Positions 1 to 7,002 of a stretch of DNA of 15,308 nucleotides are shown in pieces. A model generated the notes under the pieces. That model saw only the letters and a list, made by a program, of their open reading frames with translations. It was not told the origin of the DNA and did not search any database. Position 1 is the stretch's first letter, and every line of letters begins with the position of its first letter. The DNA is from DASUFH01 sp036274645 (lineage in GTDB: Bacteria; Acidobacteriota; Terriglobia; 20CM-2-55-15): contig DASUFH010000069.1 of the NCBI GenBank assembly GCA_036274645.1, forward strand, positions 1-15,308, in the 5' to 3' direction. The position numbers and the translations under genes are program-made.

Positions 1-3
1 TCA

Positions 4-1212
4 TCAAATCGGAATCGGAACCACCCGCTCCTGAATCGGCAAACCGGTTACGACGGCTTCCGCATCATCCAGATATACATTGACCTCGCTGCGCACGCCG
101 AACCGGCCTTCCAGATAGACGCCCGGCTCGATTGAAAAGCATGTGCCGCGGAGCAGGCGGCGGCTGTCCTGCGTCTCCAGATTGTCAATGTTCGCGCCGT
201 TCCCATGATCCTCTTCGTGGATGGAATGCCCGGTACGATGGAGAAACTGAGGGCCGTAGCCGGCTGCCGTAATCGACTGCCGCGCCGCGTCGTCCACCTG
301 CCAACCGAAAAGAGTATCGCGTGGATAGCATTCTTTGACCAGACGAATTGCGGCGTCGCGGCCGTTTTTCACCACATTGAAAATGTGCTCCATTTCTGCG
401 GGAACGGTCGAACCGGCGTACCCCGTCCACGTGATGTCGTCGTAGACGGCGTGCGGCGCGCGGCGTTTCGCCCAGATGTCGAGCAGCAGGAAATCGCCCC
501 TGCCGATGGAAGCGTTGCGGGCCGGATCGGGCTGGTAGTGCGGATCGGCGCTGTGCGCGTTCACCGCAACAATGGGACGGTCGGAAGACTCCAGATTGCG
601 GGCGGCAAATTCGTTCCAGATGAAATCCTGGATGTCCAGTTCCGTAACGCTCACGTTTTCACGGATGCGCCGGCCAGCCTCGCGAAAGGCCGCGTCAACA
701 ATCTCGCGGAGATGGCGCGCGGCAAACAGATGCGTCTCCAGCTGCTCCGGCGTCCAGACGGCCTCGAACATCTGCACCAGGTCCGCGCTCGAAACGACTT
801 CCACGCCGAAACTGCGCACGAGTTCCACCACGCCGGCGTCCACGCGCGAGACGTAGGGGATGGCGTTCAACGGGGAATACTGCATCGCCACCTGCCCTGC
901 GCCCGACAGGGCGCCGGCAACCGCCTGGTGCAGTTCCTGCCAGGAGCGATAGACCCGCTTGTCGCCCGGCAGGCTGTCGAGCATGGCGGATTCGATGGCG
1001 TGAACAATCTTCTGAGGCGGTCCCGAGGCCGGCACGAAGTAGAACCAGCGCCGGGTGGCGAGGCGGACATGATGAAGTCGCAGAATGTTGGCGGCGATGG
1101 GATCGCTGCCGCGGAAGTCGTAAAACAGCCATCCCTCCAGCCGCTCCTGTTGAAGAGCGGACTGAAGGGATGTGATCAGCGTATCGCTATTACCGTTCTT
1201 TTCGGTGTTCAC
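4..1212 (-). CDS. M24 family metallopeptidase (Xaa-Pro aminopeptidase-like)
   Basis: A 402-residue protein with the two-part layout of aminopeptidase P/prolidase-type enzymes: an N-terminal creatinase-like domain (about 1-150) and a C-terminal pita-bread catalytic domain (about 160-400). The five expected metal ligands are visible: D245 (LLLDIW), D259 (YDDITWT), H329 (HRTGHSIH), E362 (SIEPGVY) and E376 (RSEVNVYL). Such enzymes are normally cytoplasmic, hold two metal ions and release an N-terminal residue next to proline or split X-Pro dipeptides; the substrate here cannot be read from sequence. The two Asp ligands are 14 residues apart rather than the usual 11, so this is a divergent subfamily. 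No signal peptide is seen. The start is GTG with no convincing Shine-Dalgarno, but the next in-frame Met is residue 77, inside the conserved N-terminal domain. Translation ends in tandem TGA TGA at the window edge. The gene lies 38 bp downstream of the porin gene, probably on the same transcript. Confidence 0.9.
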   Translation of the reverse strand: MNTEKNGNSDTLITSLQSALQQERLEGWLFYDFRGSDPIAANILRLHHVRLATRRWFYFVPASGPPQKIVHAIESAMLDSLPGDKRVYRSWQELHQAVAGALSGAGQVAMQYSPLNAIPYVSRVDAGVVELVRSFGVEVVSSADLVQMFEAVWTPEQLETHLFAARHLREIVDAAFREAGRRIRENVSVTELDIQDFIWNEFAARNLESSDRPIVAVNAHSADPHYQPDPARNASIGRGDFLLLDIWAKRRAPHAVYDDITWTGYAGSTVPAEMEHIFNVVKNGRDAAIRLVKECYPRDTLFGWQVDDAARQSITAAGYGPQFLHRTGHSIHEEDHGNGANIDNLETQDSRRLLRGTCFSIEPGVYLEGRFGVRSEVNVYLDDAEAVVTGLPIQERVVPIPI

Positions 1213-1250
1213 CGCGCGCCCACAAGTTGCGGCGCTCGCAACCGGCCCGA

Positions 1251-2408
1251 CTAGTCCTTGGTGAAGGAGTACGTCCAGCCGATCAGCAAGGAGTTCTGGA
1301 AATGCCTCATGTCGTACTCAATGGTACCCGGAACCAGGATCGACTGGTACCCATGCGCATGGAAGAACGCCGGATCCGTGCTCCTGTTCCAGTCGCTGCG
1401 CCACTCCACATACACCGAGGAGTTGTCGTTGACCGGGAACTGGAATGTGAGAGTGGTCTCCTGCAGGGTCTGCCCCGTCGTTCCGGTCACGAAGCCATCG
1501 GTGTCCTGGAACCACTCATAGCGAGGGATTACCGTGACCCAATCGCGAACCTTGACCTTGCCGTACGCCGCGATGCCCTTCCAGTCCATGTGGCTCTCGG
1601 TGCCGTAGTCGTAGTTGGCCATCAGGCTGAGCTTGTCATTGACCTCGTAGGTCAGAACCGCATCCAACAGCCGGCGCGTCGGGGTGCCGGGGGCCGCGAA
1701 GGACAGCTGGCCGCCACCAAAGCCCGTATTGGCGAACGGAAGAGAGTTGGGCTCTTCCTTGCCGACCATGGCGTTGGCGATCACCGTGAATTTCTCCGAC
1801 GGCTTCATGGTGACGGACGCGGCCACAGACTTGGCGCTGTTGTTGTCCTGGACGTTGTTCCAGCCATTCACCACATAGAGCGCATACGACACCTTGTCGT
1901 TGTATTCGAAATTGGCGCGCAGTCCGAAATGATAAAAGGGCACGGCATAATTGAACAGCAGACCGCGGGTGTAGTTCCAATTGTCCTTGGTTTCAATCAC
2001 TTCCGCGCCAAACGGCGTCACAAACTTGCCAAAGTCCAACTGGACCTTATCGTTCACCTTGGCCATGACGTACGCCTGCTGCAGATATTGATACAAACTG
2101 CTGCCGCCGTTAACAATGGCGGGCTCCGTCGCATGCACGACTTTCGAGGCGTCTCCAAAACCAATGTCCGCTCTGAAACCCAGCGGTTCAGCCTTCTTCT
2201 CGACGACCAATTCAGCGTAATTCAGACTGAACGTTGAATGCCGGAAATCAAAGGAACGCGCCGGAATCATCTGGTCAGCCGGGCGGTTCATGCTGAACTG
2301 GTAGTACCCGTCAAACGACCCGCTGATCTCGACGTCTTCAGCGAGGGCAGCTCCCGAAAGCAGCGTCCCCATCAATACCAAAACTGCGAACAAGACTCTT
2401 ACGACCAT
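1251..2408 (-). CDS. BBP2/OmpL-like outer-membrane beta-barrel porin
   Basis: A 385-residue protein beginning with a clear Sec signal peptide (hydrophobic residues 5-20, likely cut after ALA at 21-23, leaving EDVEISGSFDGYY). The rest is a run of alternating amphipathic strands rich in aromatic residues, ending in a strand with GWTYSFTKD, as in outer-membrane barrels. The segment around residues 120-165 (QLDFGKFVTPFGAE, ETKDNWNYTRG, PFYHFGLRA) is typical of the putative beta-barrel porin-2 (BBP2, OmpL-like) family. The likely role is passive or semi-selective diffusion of small solutes across the outer membrane; the substrate is unknown. The ATG start is preceded by a good ribosome-binding site (AAAGGCGGAG, 2 nt before the ATG) and by a promoter at 2519-2548. 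The stop is TAG. The last barrel strand ends in Asp rather than the Phe/Trp common in proteobacterial porins. Confidence 0.88.
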   Translation of the reverse strand: MVVRVLFAVLVLMGTLLSGAALAEDVEISGSFDGYYQFSMNRPADQMIPARSFDFRHSTFSLNYAELVVEKKAEPLGFRADIGFGDASKVVHATEPAIVNGGSSLYQYLQQAYVMAKVNDKVQLDFGKFVTPFGAEVIETKDNWNYTRGLLFNYAVPFYHFGLRANFEYNDKVSYALYVVNGWNNVQDNNSAKSVAASVTMKPSEKFTVIANAMVGKEEPNSLPFANTGFGGGQLSFAAPGTPTRRLLDAVLTYEVNDKLSLMANYDYGTESHMDWKGIAAYGKVKVRDWVTVIPRYEWFQDTDGFVTGTTGQTLQETTLTFQFPVNDNSSVYVEWRSDWNRSTDPAFFHAHGYQSILVPGTIEYDMRHFQNSLLIGWTYSFTKD

Positions 2409-2518
2409 ACTCCGCCTTTCTCAGGCCAAGAATTGCTCAGACGCGGGAAAGCCCCCTTGCCGACTGAGCGCTCGGCGCGAGAGCTTGGAATCACTGAAAT
2501 CCCTTGCAAAGCGCCACG

Positions 2519-2548
2519 TTTGTAGCGCAACCGTTAACACGATGTCAA
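2519..2548 (-). promoter_or_regulatory. sigma70-type promoter for the porin gene
   Basis: On the minus strand a perfect -35 box TTGACA (2543-2548) is followed after 18 bp by TACAAA (2519-2524), which matches the -10 consensus at 4 of 6 positions. A transcript starting near 2512 would have a leader of about 100 nt before the porin ATG. The 264-bp gap between the divergent porin and uvrB genes holds no gene that I can support. The box match is seen directly; activity is inference. Confidence 0.55.
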
Positions 2549-2672
2549 CAGCTAGTTTCACCGCATTTTCATATCTTTCTCACGGTTCGCGCGCGATGGC
2601 GCCGCAGGCGGACGGCCGGGGAATCCCCATTCCGGCCCCGCCTTCCCCCCTTCCGGTTGTATGCTCCTTGGG

Positions 2673-4655
2673 ATGGACTTCACACTGGTTTCCTCCTATG
2701 CGCCGCGTGGGGATCAGGCCACCGCCATTCCGCAACTCGTCCGGGGGCTCGAACAAGGGGAACGGCACCAGGTTCTCCTGGGAGTCACCGGCTCCGGCAA
2801 AACCTTCACCATGGCCAAGGTTGTCGAGTTCGTGAATCGTCCGACAATTGTGCTGGCGCACAACAAAACGCTGGCCGCGCAGCTGTATCACGAGTTCCGG
2901 GGATTTTTCCCGCACAACGCGGTGGAGTACTTTGTCAGCTACTACGATTACTACCAGCCGGAAGCGTATATTGCATCGACGGATACCTATATCGAGAAAG
3001 AGTCGACCATCAACGATGAGATCGACCGGCTGCGGCTCTCCGCCACTCGTTCCCTGTTCGAACGCCGCGACGTGCTCATCGTCTCTTCGGTTTCGTGCAT
3101 CTACGGCCTGGGACAGCCGGAGGCGTATTACGGCATGCTCCTGCTGCTTGAGCGCGGCCAGCGGGCCAACCGGCGCGAGATCCTCGCAAAGCTGGTGGAG
3201 ATCCTGTACGAGCGAAACGACGTGGACTTCAAGCGCGGAACATTCCGCGTTCGCGGAGACACGGTCGAGATCTATCCGACCTACGAAAACATCGGTTTTC
3301 GTATCGAGTTATGGGGCGACGACGTCGAAAAACTCAGCGTGTTCGATCCCCTGACCGGCGATGAGACCAGGACACTCGAACGCCTGACCGTCTATCCCAA
3401 GAGCCACTTCGTGATGCCCCGCCCCCGGCTGGAGCGCGCGGTCGAAACCATCAAGGACGAACTGCAGGGTTGGGAAAAGCTGCTCGAAAAGCAGGGCAAG
3501 CTGCTCGAAGCGCAGCGCGTCCACCAGCGCACGATGTTCGACCTGGAAATGATCAAGGAAGTCGGCTACTGCCACGGCATCGAAAACTATTCGCGCCACT
3601 TTACCGGACGGATGCCCGGACAGCCGCCCCCGACACTGCTCGACTACCTGCCGAAAGACGCCTTGATATTCATCGATGAAAGCCACCAGACCATGCCGCA
3701 ACTTCGCGGCATGTACCAGGGCGATCGATCCCGCAAGGAGAACCTTGTGGAATACGGCTTCCGCCTGCCCTCCGCTATGGACAATCGCCCCCTCACATTT
3801 GAAGAGTTCCAGCGGCGCGCCGAGCAGATCATCTACGTGTCCGCCACGCCGGGCCCTTACGAACTGGAGAAGACCGGCGGCGTGGTCGTGGAACAGGTCA
3901 TCCGCCCCACCGGACTGATTGACCCGGTCGTCGAAGTGCGTCCCGTACGCGGTCAGATCGACGACCTGCTGGAAGAAATCCGGATTCGCGCGGAAAGGAA
4001 GCAGCGCGTTCTCGTGACCACGCTGACAAAACGCATGGCGGAAGACCTGGCCGAGTACTACACCGAAGTGGGCGTGCGTTGCCGTTATCTGCATTCCGAA
4101 GTCGAGACGCTGGAGCGCATCAAGATCCTGCGCGGACTGCGGCGAGGCGAGTTTGACGTGCTGATCTGCATCAACCTGCTGCGCGAAGGACTCGATTTGC
4201 CGGAGGTCTCGCTCGTCGCGGTGCTTGACGCCGACAAGGAAGGCTTCCTGCGCTCCGCCGACTCCCTCATTCAGACCATCGGACGCGCGGCGCGGCACAT
4301 CAGTGGCATGGCGATCCTTTACGCGGACACGGTGACCGACTCGATGGCGCGCGCCATCGGAGAAACCAACCGGAGACGGGAAATCCAGGAGCGGTACAAT
4401 CGCGACAACAACATCACGCCGGAAAGCGTGGTCAAACCGGTGGACATGACTCTGGTCGCCATCGCGGAAGCGGACTATGTCACGATTCCCGCCGAAGAAG
4501 CCGAAGAAGCCGTTCCCGACGATCCCGAAAAGATTGCCGAAGCCGTCGCCCGCCTGGAATCGGAAATGCGCGAGGCGGCCCGGAAGTTCGAGTTCGAGCG
4601 CGCCGCGGCGCTGCGCGATAAGGCGCGGGCGTTGCGCGCGCGGCTCGTCAGCTGA
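2673..4655 (+). CDS. uvrB: UvrABC system protein B (excision nuclease helicase subunit)
   Basis: UvrB is the central subunit of nucleotide excision repair: UvrA loads it at the lesion, it verifies damage using ATP, and it recruits UvrC for incision. The 660-residue protein matches the family from end to end. It has Walker A GVTGSGKT at 37-44, the beta-hairpin region YFVSYYDYYQPEAYI at 86-100, the DESH box at 335-338, the YVSATPG motif at 388-394, the motif V/VI region NLLREGLD and QTIGRAAR at about 501-541, and a C-terminal UVR motif (about 623-658) that contacts UvrC. One change stands out: the residue before INLLREGLD, normally Gly, is Cys499 (TGC at 4167-4169). I chose ATG at 2673 because family members begin with M-x-F-x-L (here MDFTLVSSYAPRGDQ). 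An in-frame ATG at 2661 would add four non-conserved residues. Neither start has a Shine-Dalgarno. Cytoplasmic. Confidence 0.97.
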   Translation: MDFTLVSSYAPRGDQATAIPQLVRGLEQGERHQVLLGVTGSGKTFTMAKVVEFVNRPTIVLAHNKTLAAQLYHEFRGFFPHNAVEYFVSYYDYYQPEAYIASTDTYIEKESTINDEIDRLRLSATRSLFERRDVLIVSSVSCIYGLGQPEAYYGMLLLLERGQRANRREILAKLVEILYERNDVDFKRGTFRVRGDTVEIYPTYENIGFRIELWGDDVEKLSVFDPLTGDETRTLERLTVYPKSHFVMPRPRLERAVETIKDELQGWEKLLEKQGKLLEAQRVHQRTMFDLEMIKEVGYCHGIENYSRHFTGRMPGQPPPTLLDYLPKDALIFIDESHQTMPQLRGMYQGDRSRKENLVEYGFRLPSAMDNRPLTFEEFQRRAEQIIYVSATPGPYELEKTGGVVVEQVIRPTGLIDPVVEVRPVRGQIDDLLEEIRIRAERKQRVLVTTLTKRMAEDLAEYYTEVGVRCRYLHSEVETLERIKILRGLRRGEFDVLICINLLREGLDLPEVSLVAVLDADKEGFLRSADSLIQTIGRAARHISGMAILYADTVTDSMARAIGETNRRREIQERYNRDNNITPESVVKPVDMTLVAIAEADYVTIPAEEAEEAVPDDPEKIAEAVARLESEMREAARKFEFERAAALRDKARALRARLVS

Positions 4656-5063
4656 TTAACGGCCATTCGGTCCTGCATTAACGCGCGCATTGACGTCGCC
4701 GCTCATCCATCCGCCGAACTGGCGGCAGCCGCCAACGTGGGCGCGAGATTTCCCCATGCCGAAACTGTCCGCGCGCTCGCGACCGGATTGCCGCAGCGGC
4801 GGGAAAAAGAAATTCGCGACTTGAATGAACGGATGTCAAGACGTTACGTCCAATACGCCACATGGGAAGGGCAGTCGTGTGTTTCTCCCGACGGCGCTGG
4901 CGGAAACCGGAGTCAAACGGGGGCCCCGGGGCCGGGCTTCATGAGAGGAATCCCGAATGCTTGCAAATTTTTACACTCTGACCCGGTTCGGCTGGAGTAC
5001 GATGAGACCGCCTATCTTCTCAGCCAATTACGCGAAAGGCGCCACAGTTCCCGAGGAGGTCCT
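4656..5063. other. 408-bp region without a supported gene; leader of the VWA gene
   Basis: No reading frame here resembles a protein I know; the frame of the downstream gene stays open back to 4737 but its translation looks like noise. Directly visible elements are: a 15-bp inverted repeat TGGCGGC-A-GCCGCCA (4720-4734) that competes with a CCGCC/GGCGG stem (4711-4725), about 65 bp after the uvrB stop; the palindrome GACGTTACGTC (4840-4850); the GC palindrome GGCCCCGGGGCC (4922-4933); and a purine-rich ribosome-binding site at 5053-5060. No T-tract follows the 4720 hairpin, so it is a poor intrinsic terminator. I could not match the region to a known riboswitch class. The promoter of the VWA gene presumably lies here, but no convincing box pair was found. 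Confidence 0.4.
5053..5060 (+). promoter_or_regulatory. strong Shine-Dalgarno fixing the VWA gene start
   Basis: GAGGAGGT lies 3 nt before ATG at 5064 (4 nt from the AGGAGG core). It is the best ribosome-binding match in the window and decides the start against the longer open frame reaching back to 4737. Confidence 0.75.
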
Positions 5064-6917
5064 ATGCTGTCGAGGCGTATAAGCTGCTTTGCGGCTTTCT
5101 TTCTCGCTCTGGTCCTTGCCAGCGCTGCCGCAAGCGCTCCCCAGTCCAGCGATCGTCTCCAGGTAAATTCGGGAGATAAACTCGTGGTCGCCCTGGAGAC
5201 CGCGGTGAACACGACCACCGCTCAGGTAGGCGATCGTGTTCTGTTCCGGACTATGCGGGACATCATGTCCGATGGCAAAACCGCCATTCCCAAAGGCAGC
5301 CTCATCGAGGGAACGGTCACCCGCGTCAAATCAGCCCAGAATGCCAAGCGCGCCGAAATCGAATTCCGGCTGGACGCTCTCAAGTTTGACGATGGAACCA
5401 GTATTCCGATCTCGGCGCAAACGTTCCAGACCAAAGGGGACGATAGTGGCGGCGGCGCCAAGAACGTTCTGAATGTGGTGATCACTCAAGGCCTGGGTCA
5501 GGCCGCTCAGGGCGCCGTGCTCGGAGGCCTCTTTGGAGGACGCAAAGCTGCGGGGATCGGCGCCGCTCTCGGTGTGGGCGCCACGGTGTTGAGCCAGACC
5601 CTGCTGCAGCCCAAGATACCCGGCCCCGAACTGGACCTGTCTCAGGGCACGGTGTTCGAATCGAAACTGAAGAAGACGTTGAATATTCCGGCGCGGCTGG
5701 CCAGCCTCCCGCCGCCGAGCCTCCCGGCCTCCGGGCTCGGGGCTTCGCCGGTGGATATTGCCGGCAACCTGGGACAGCCGTCCGCCAATGATCCGATCCT
5801 TGGGCCGACACGAGAGAATCCCAGCCGGCAACAGCCGATTCTGAATGGGCCATCCAACAATCAACCCATCGTCCCGATTCTCGTTCCTGAACCCAATAGC
5901 CCGGACTCCGCCGTGCCTGTACCCGTGTTCTCGGATGCCACACCGGCTGTGGCTGTGCCGGCACAGCCGGCCGATACCGTTGGGGGAGTTCCCGTGGATG
6001 CGCCGTCATCCGATGCCCTTCCCTCGTTCACGCTCAGCGTCAACGTCAACCTCGCCCAGGTTGACGCGCTCGTCCGGGACCGCAGCGGAAGACCGATCAA
6101 CAACCTGAGTATCGGCGACTTCCGCCTGTTTGAAGATGGGATCGAAAAGCCGATTCAGACATTCTCAAAAGACGAGCTGCCCCTGGCGGTCGCGCTCGTG
6201 ATTGACCGCAGCGGTAGCGTGGCGCCTTCCATGGGTCGGATTCAATCCGCCGCCTACCAGGCGCTTTCGCAGTTGAAGGCCGGCGATTCGGTCTGCCTGT
6301 TTTCCTTCGCTGGAGATATCCAGATGCTGGAGCCCCTCACAACGGATCGGCAACGCGTGGCCAACCGCATCGGTTCGATCGGCGCGGGCGGCGGCACCGA
6401 CATCGTCGATGCCCTCTTTGACGCGATGAGCTACCTCGAAGAAGCGGCTTTCGACCGGCGACGGGCGATCATCCTGATCTCCGATAACCAGGACGTGGGC
6501 GGCAGCGTCAGCGTGCCGCAACTCGTCCAGCTGGCGCATCGCAGCGAAACGGTGGTTTACAGCGTCAAGATCGACACGGGCGGGTTTGTCCTTCCGTCGA
6601 TCATCCCTCGAACGCCCAGCCCGTTTGGCGGCAATCCGGTCCCCGAAATCACGAGGCAGAGTGGTGGTGAGATCTTTGATGTCGCCTCCATCGGCTCCAT
6701 CGACAAGGCGATGGCCACAGCGGTTGGCCGATTGAAGGTTCGCTACACGCTGGGTTACAGCCCAACCGACGATACCCGTGAGGCCCACCGGATCGAAATC
6801 CGGCTGGCGGACCGTTTTGGAAGACCCGACTCCGACTACACCGTGCTGTCGCGCACCGAGAGCTACGCCAGTTCGCGCAGTTCACGGAACTCTTCGTCGC
6901 CCCGGCGGCGACCGTAA
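5064..6917 (+). CDS. Secreted acidobacterial-type VWA domain protein with N-terminal glycine-zipper module
   Basis: A 617-residue exported protein. Residues 1-25 are a signal peptide (RR, then a hydrophobic stretch, likely cut after ASA). Residues 30-207 form a beta-rich module (QVNSGDKLVVALETAVNTTT, KGSLIEGTVTRVKSA) interrupted by a glycine zipper (about 143-176, GGLFGGRKAAGIGAALG). Residues about 208-318 are a Pro/Ser/Asn-rich linker. Residues 320-600 are a VWFA-related domain with the lead-in RDRSGRPINNLSIGDFRLFE and a complete MIDAS metal site: DRSGS at 381-385, T445 and D474. VWA domains bind ligands through a divalent metal; the partner is unknown. The tail (602-617) is Ser/Arg-rich. 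ATG at 5064 is chosen because GAGGAGGT (5053-5060) sits just before it and the signal peptide starts there; upstream in-frame starts lack both. It ends only 3 bp before the large inverted repeat. No enzyme activity is predicted. Confidence 0.85.
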   Translation: MLSRRISCFAAFFLALVLASAAASAPQSSDRLQVNSGDKLVVALETAVNTTTAQVGDRVLFRTMRDIMSDGKTAIPKGSLIEGTVTRVKSAQNAKRAEIEFRLDALKFDDGTSIPISAQTFQTKGDDSGGGAKNVLNVVITQGLGQAAQGAVLGGLFGGRKAAGIGAALGVGATVLSQTLLQPKIPGPELDLSQGTVFESKLKKTLNIPARLASLPPPSLPASGLGASPVDIAGNLGQPSANDPILGPTRENPSRQQPILNGPSNNQPIVPILVPEPNSPDSAVPVPVFSDATPAVAVPAQPADTVGGVPVDAPSSDALPSFTLSVNVNLAQVDALVRDRSGRPINNLSIGDFRLFEDGIEKPIQTFSKDELPLAVALVIDRSGSVAPSMGRIQSAAYQALSQLKAGDSVCLFSFAGDIQMLEPLTTDRQRVANRIGSIGAGGGTDIVDALFDAMSYLEEAAFDRRRAIILISDNQDVGGSVSVPQLVQLAHRSETVVYSVKIDTGGFVLPSIIPRTPSPFGGNPVPEITRQSGGEIFDVASIGSIDKAMATAVGRLKVRYTLGYSPTDDTREAHRIEIRLADRFGRPDSDYTVLSRTESYASSRSSRNSSSPRRRP

Positions 6918-6920
6918 AAC

Positions 6921-6995
6921 GGGAAAAGGGAAATTGGGGACAGAGAGGAATTCGCCGCGGCGAAGTTCCTCTCTGTCCCCAATTTCCCTTTTCCC
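6921..6995. repeat. REP-like palindrome with GGGGACAG core; probable bidirectional terminator
   Basis: Positions 6921-6950 are the exact reverse complement of 6966-6995, a perfect 30-bp inverted repeat. Inside it, 6951-6957 (TTCGCCG) pairs with 6958-6964 (CGGCGAA), leaving one unpaired G at 6965, so the whole element folds into a stem of about 37 bp. Each arm contains the GGGGACAG/CTGTCCCC core. The element almost fills the gap between the convergent VWA and PfkB genes, starting 3 bp after one stop and ending 7 bp before the other. The outer arm bases read AATTTCCCTTTT on either strand, which gives a U-rich tail after an inner GC-rich hairpin, as expected for a two-way terminator. GGGGACAG-type palindromes are often dispersed REP elements mobilised by IS200-like (Y1, RAYT) transposases; that assignment is inference, since no second copy or transposase is in the window. 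Confidence 0.85.
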
Positions 6996-7002
6996 CCTGT
7001 CT

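Noticed and set aside
421..430. RIDHVMG instead of RIDHFRG in MalQ (residue numbers) as a sign of lost activity
   Set aside because: The nucleophile, acid/base and stabiliser are all present, and V/I-x-G variants are normal in the actinobacterial-type MalQ branch.
205..1254. Open frame of 349 codons on the plus strand over the M24 gene
   Set aside because: The minus-strand frame carries all five metal ligands; the plus-strand product looks like low-complexity noise.
1227..2237. Open frame of 336 codons on the plus strand over the porin gene
   Set aside because: The minus-strand frame has a signal peptide, ribosome-binding site, promoter and barrel pattern; the plus-strand frame has none of these.
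4737..5063. N-terminal extension of the VWA protein from an earlier in-frame ATG
   Set aside because: It would bury the signal peptide after 109 residues of unrelated sequence, while a near-perfect Shine-Dalgarno precedes ATG 5064.
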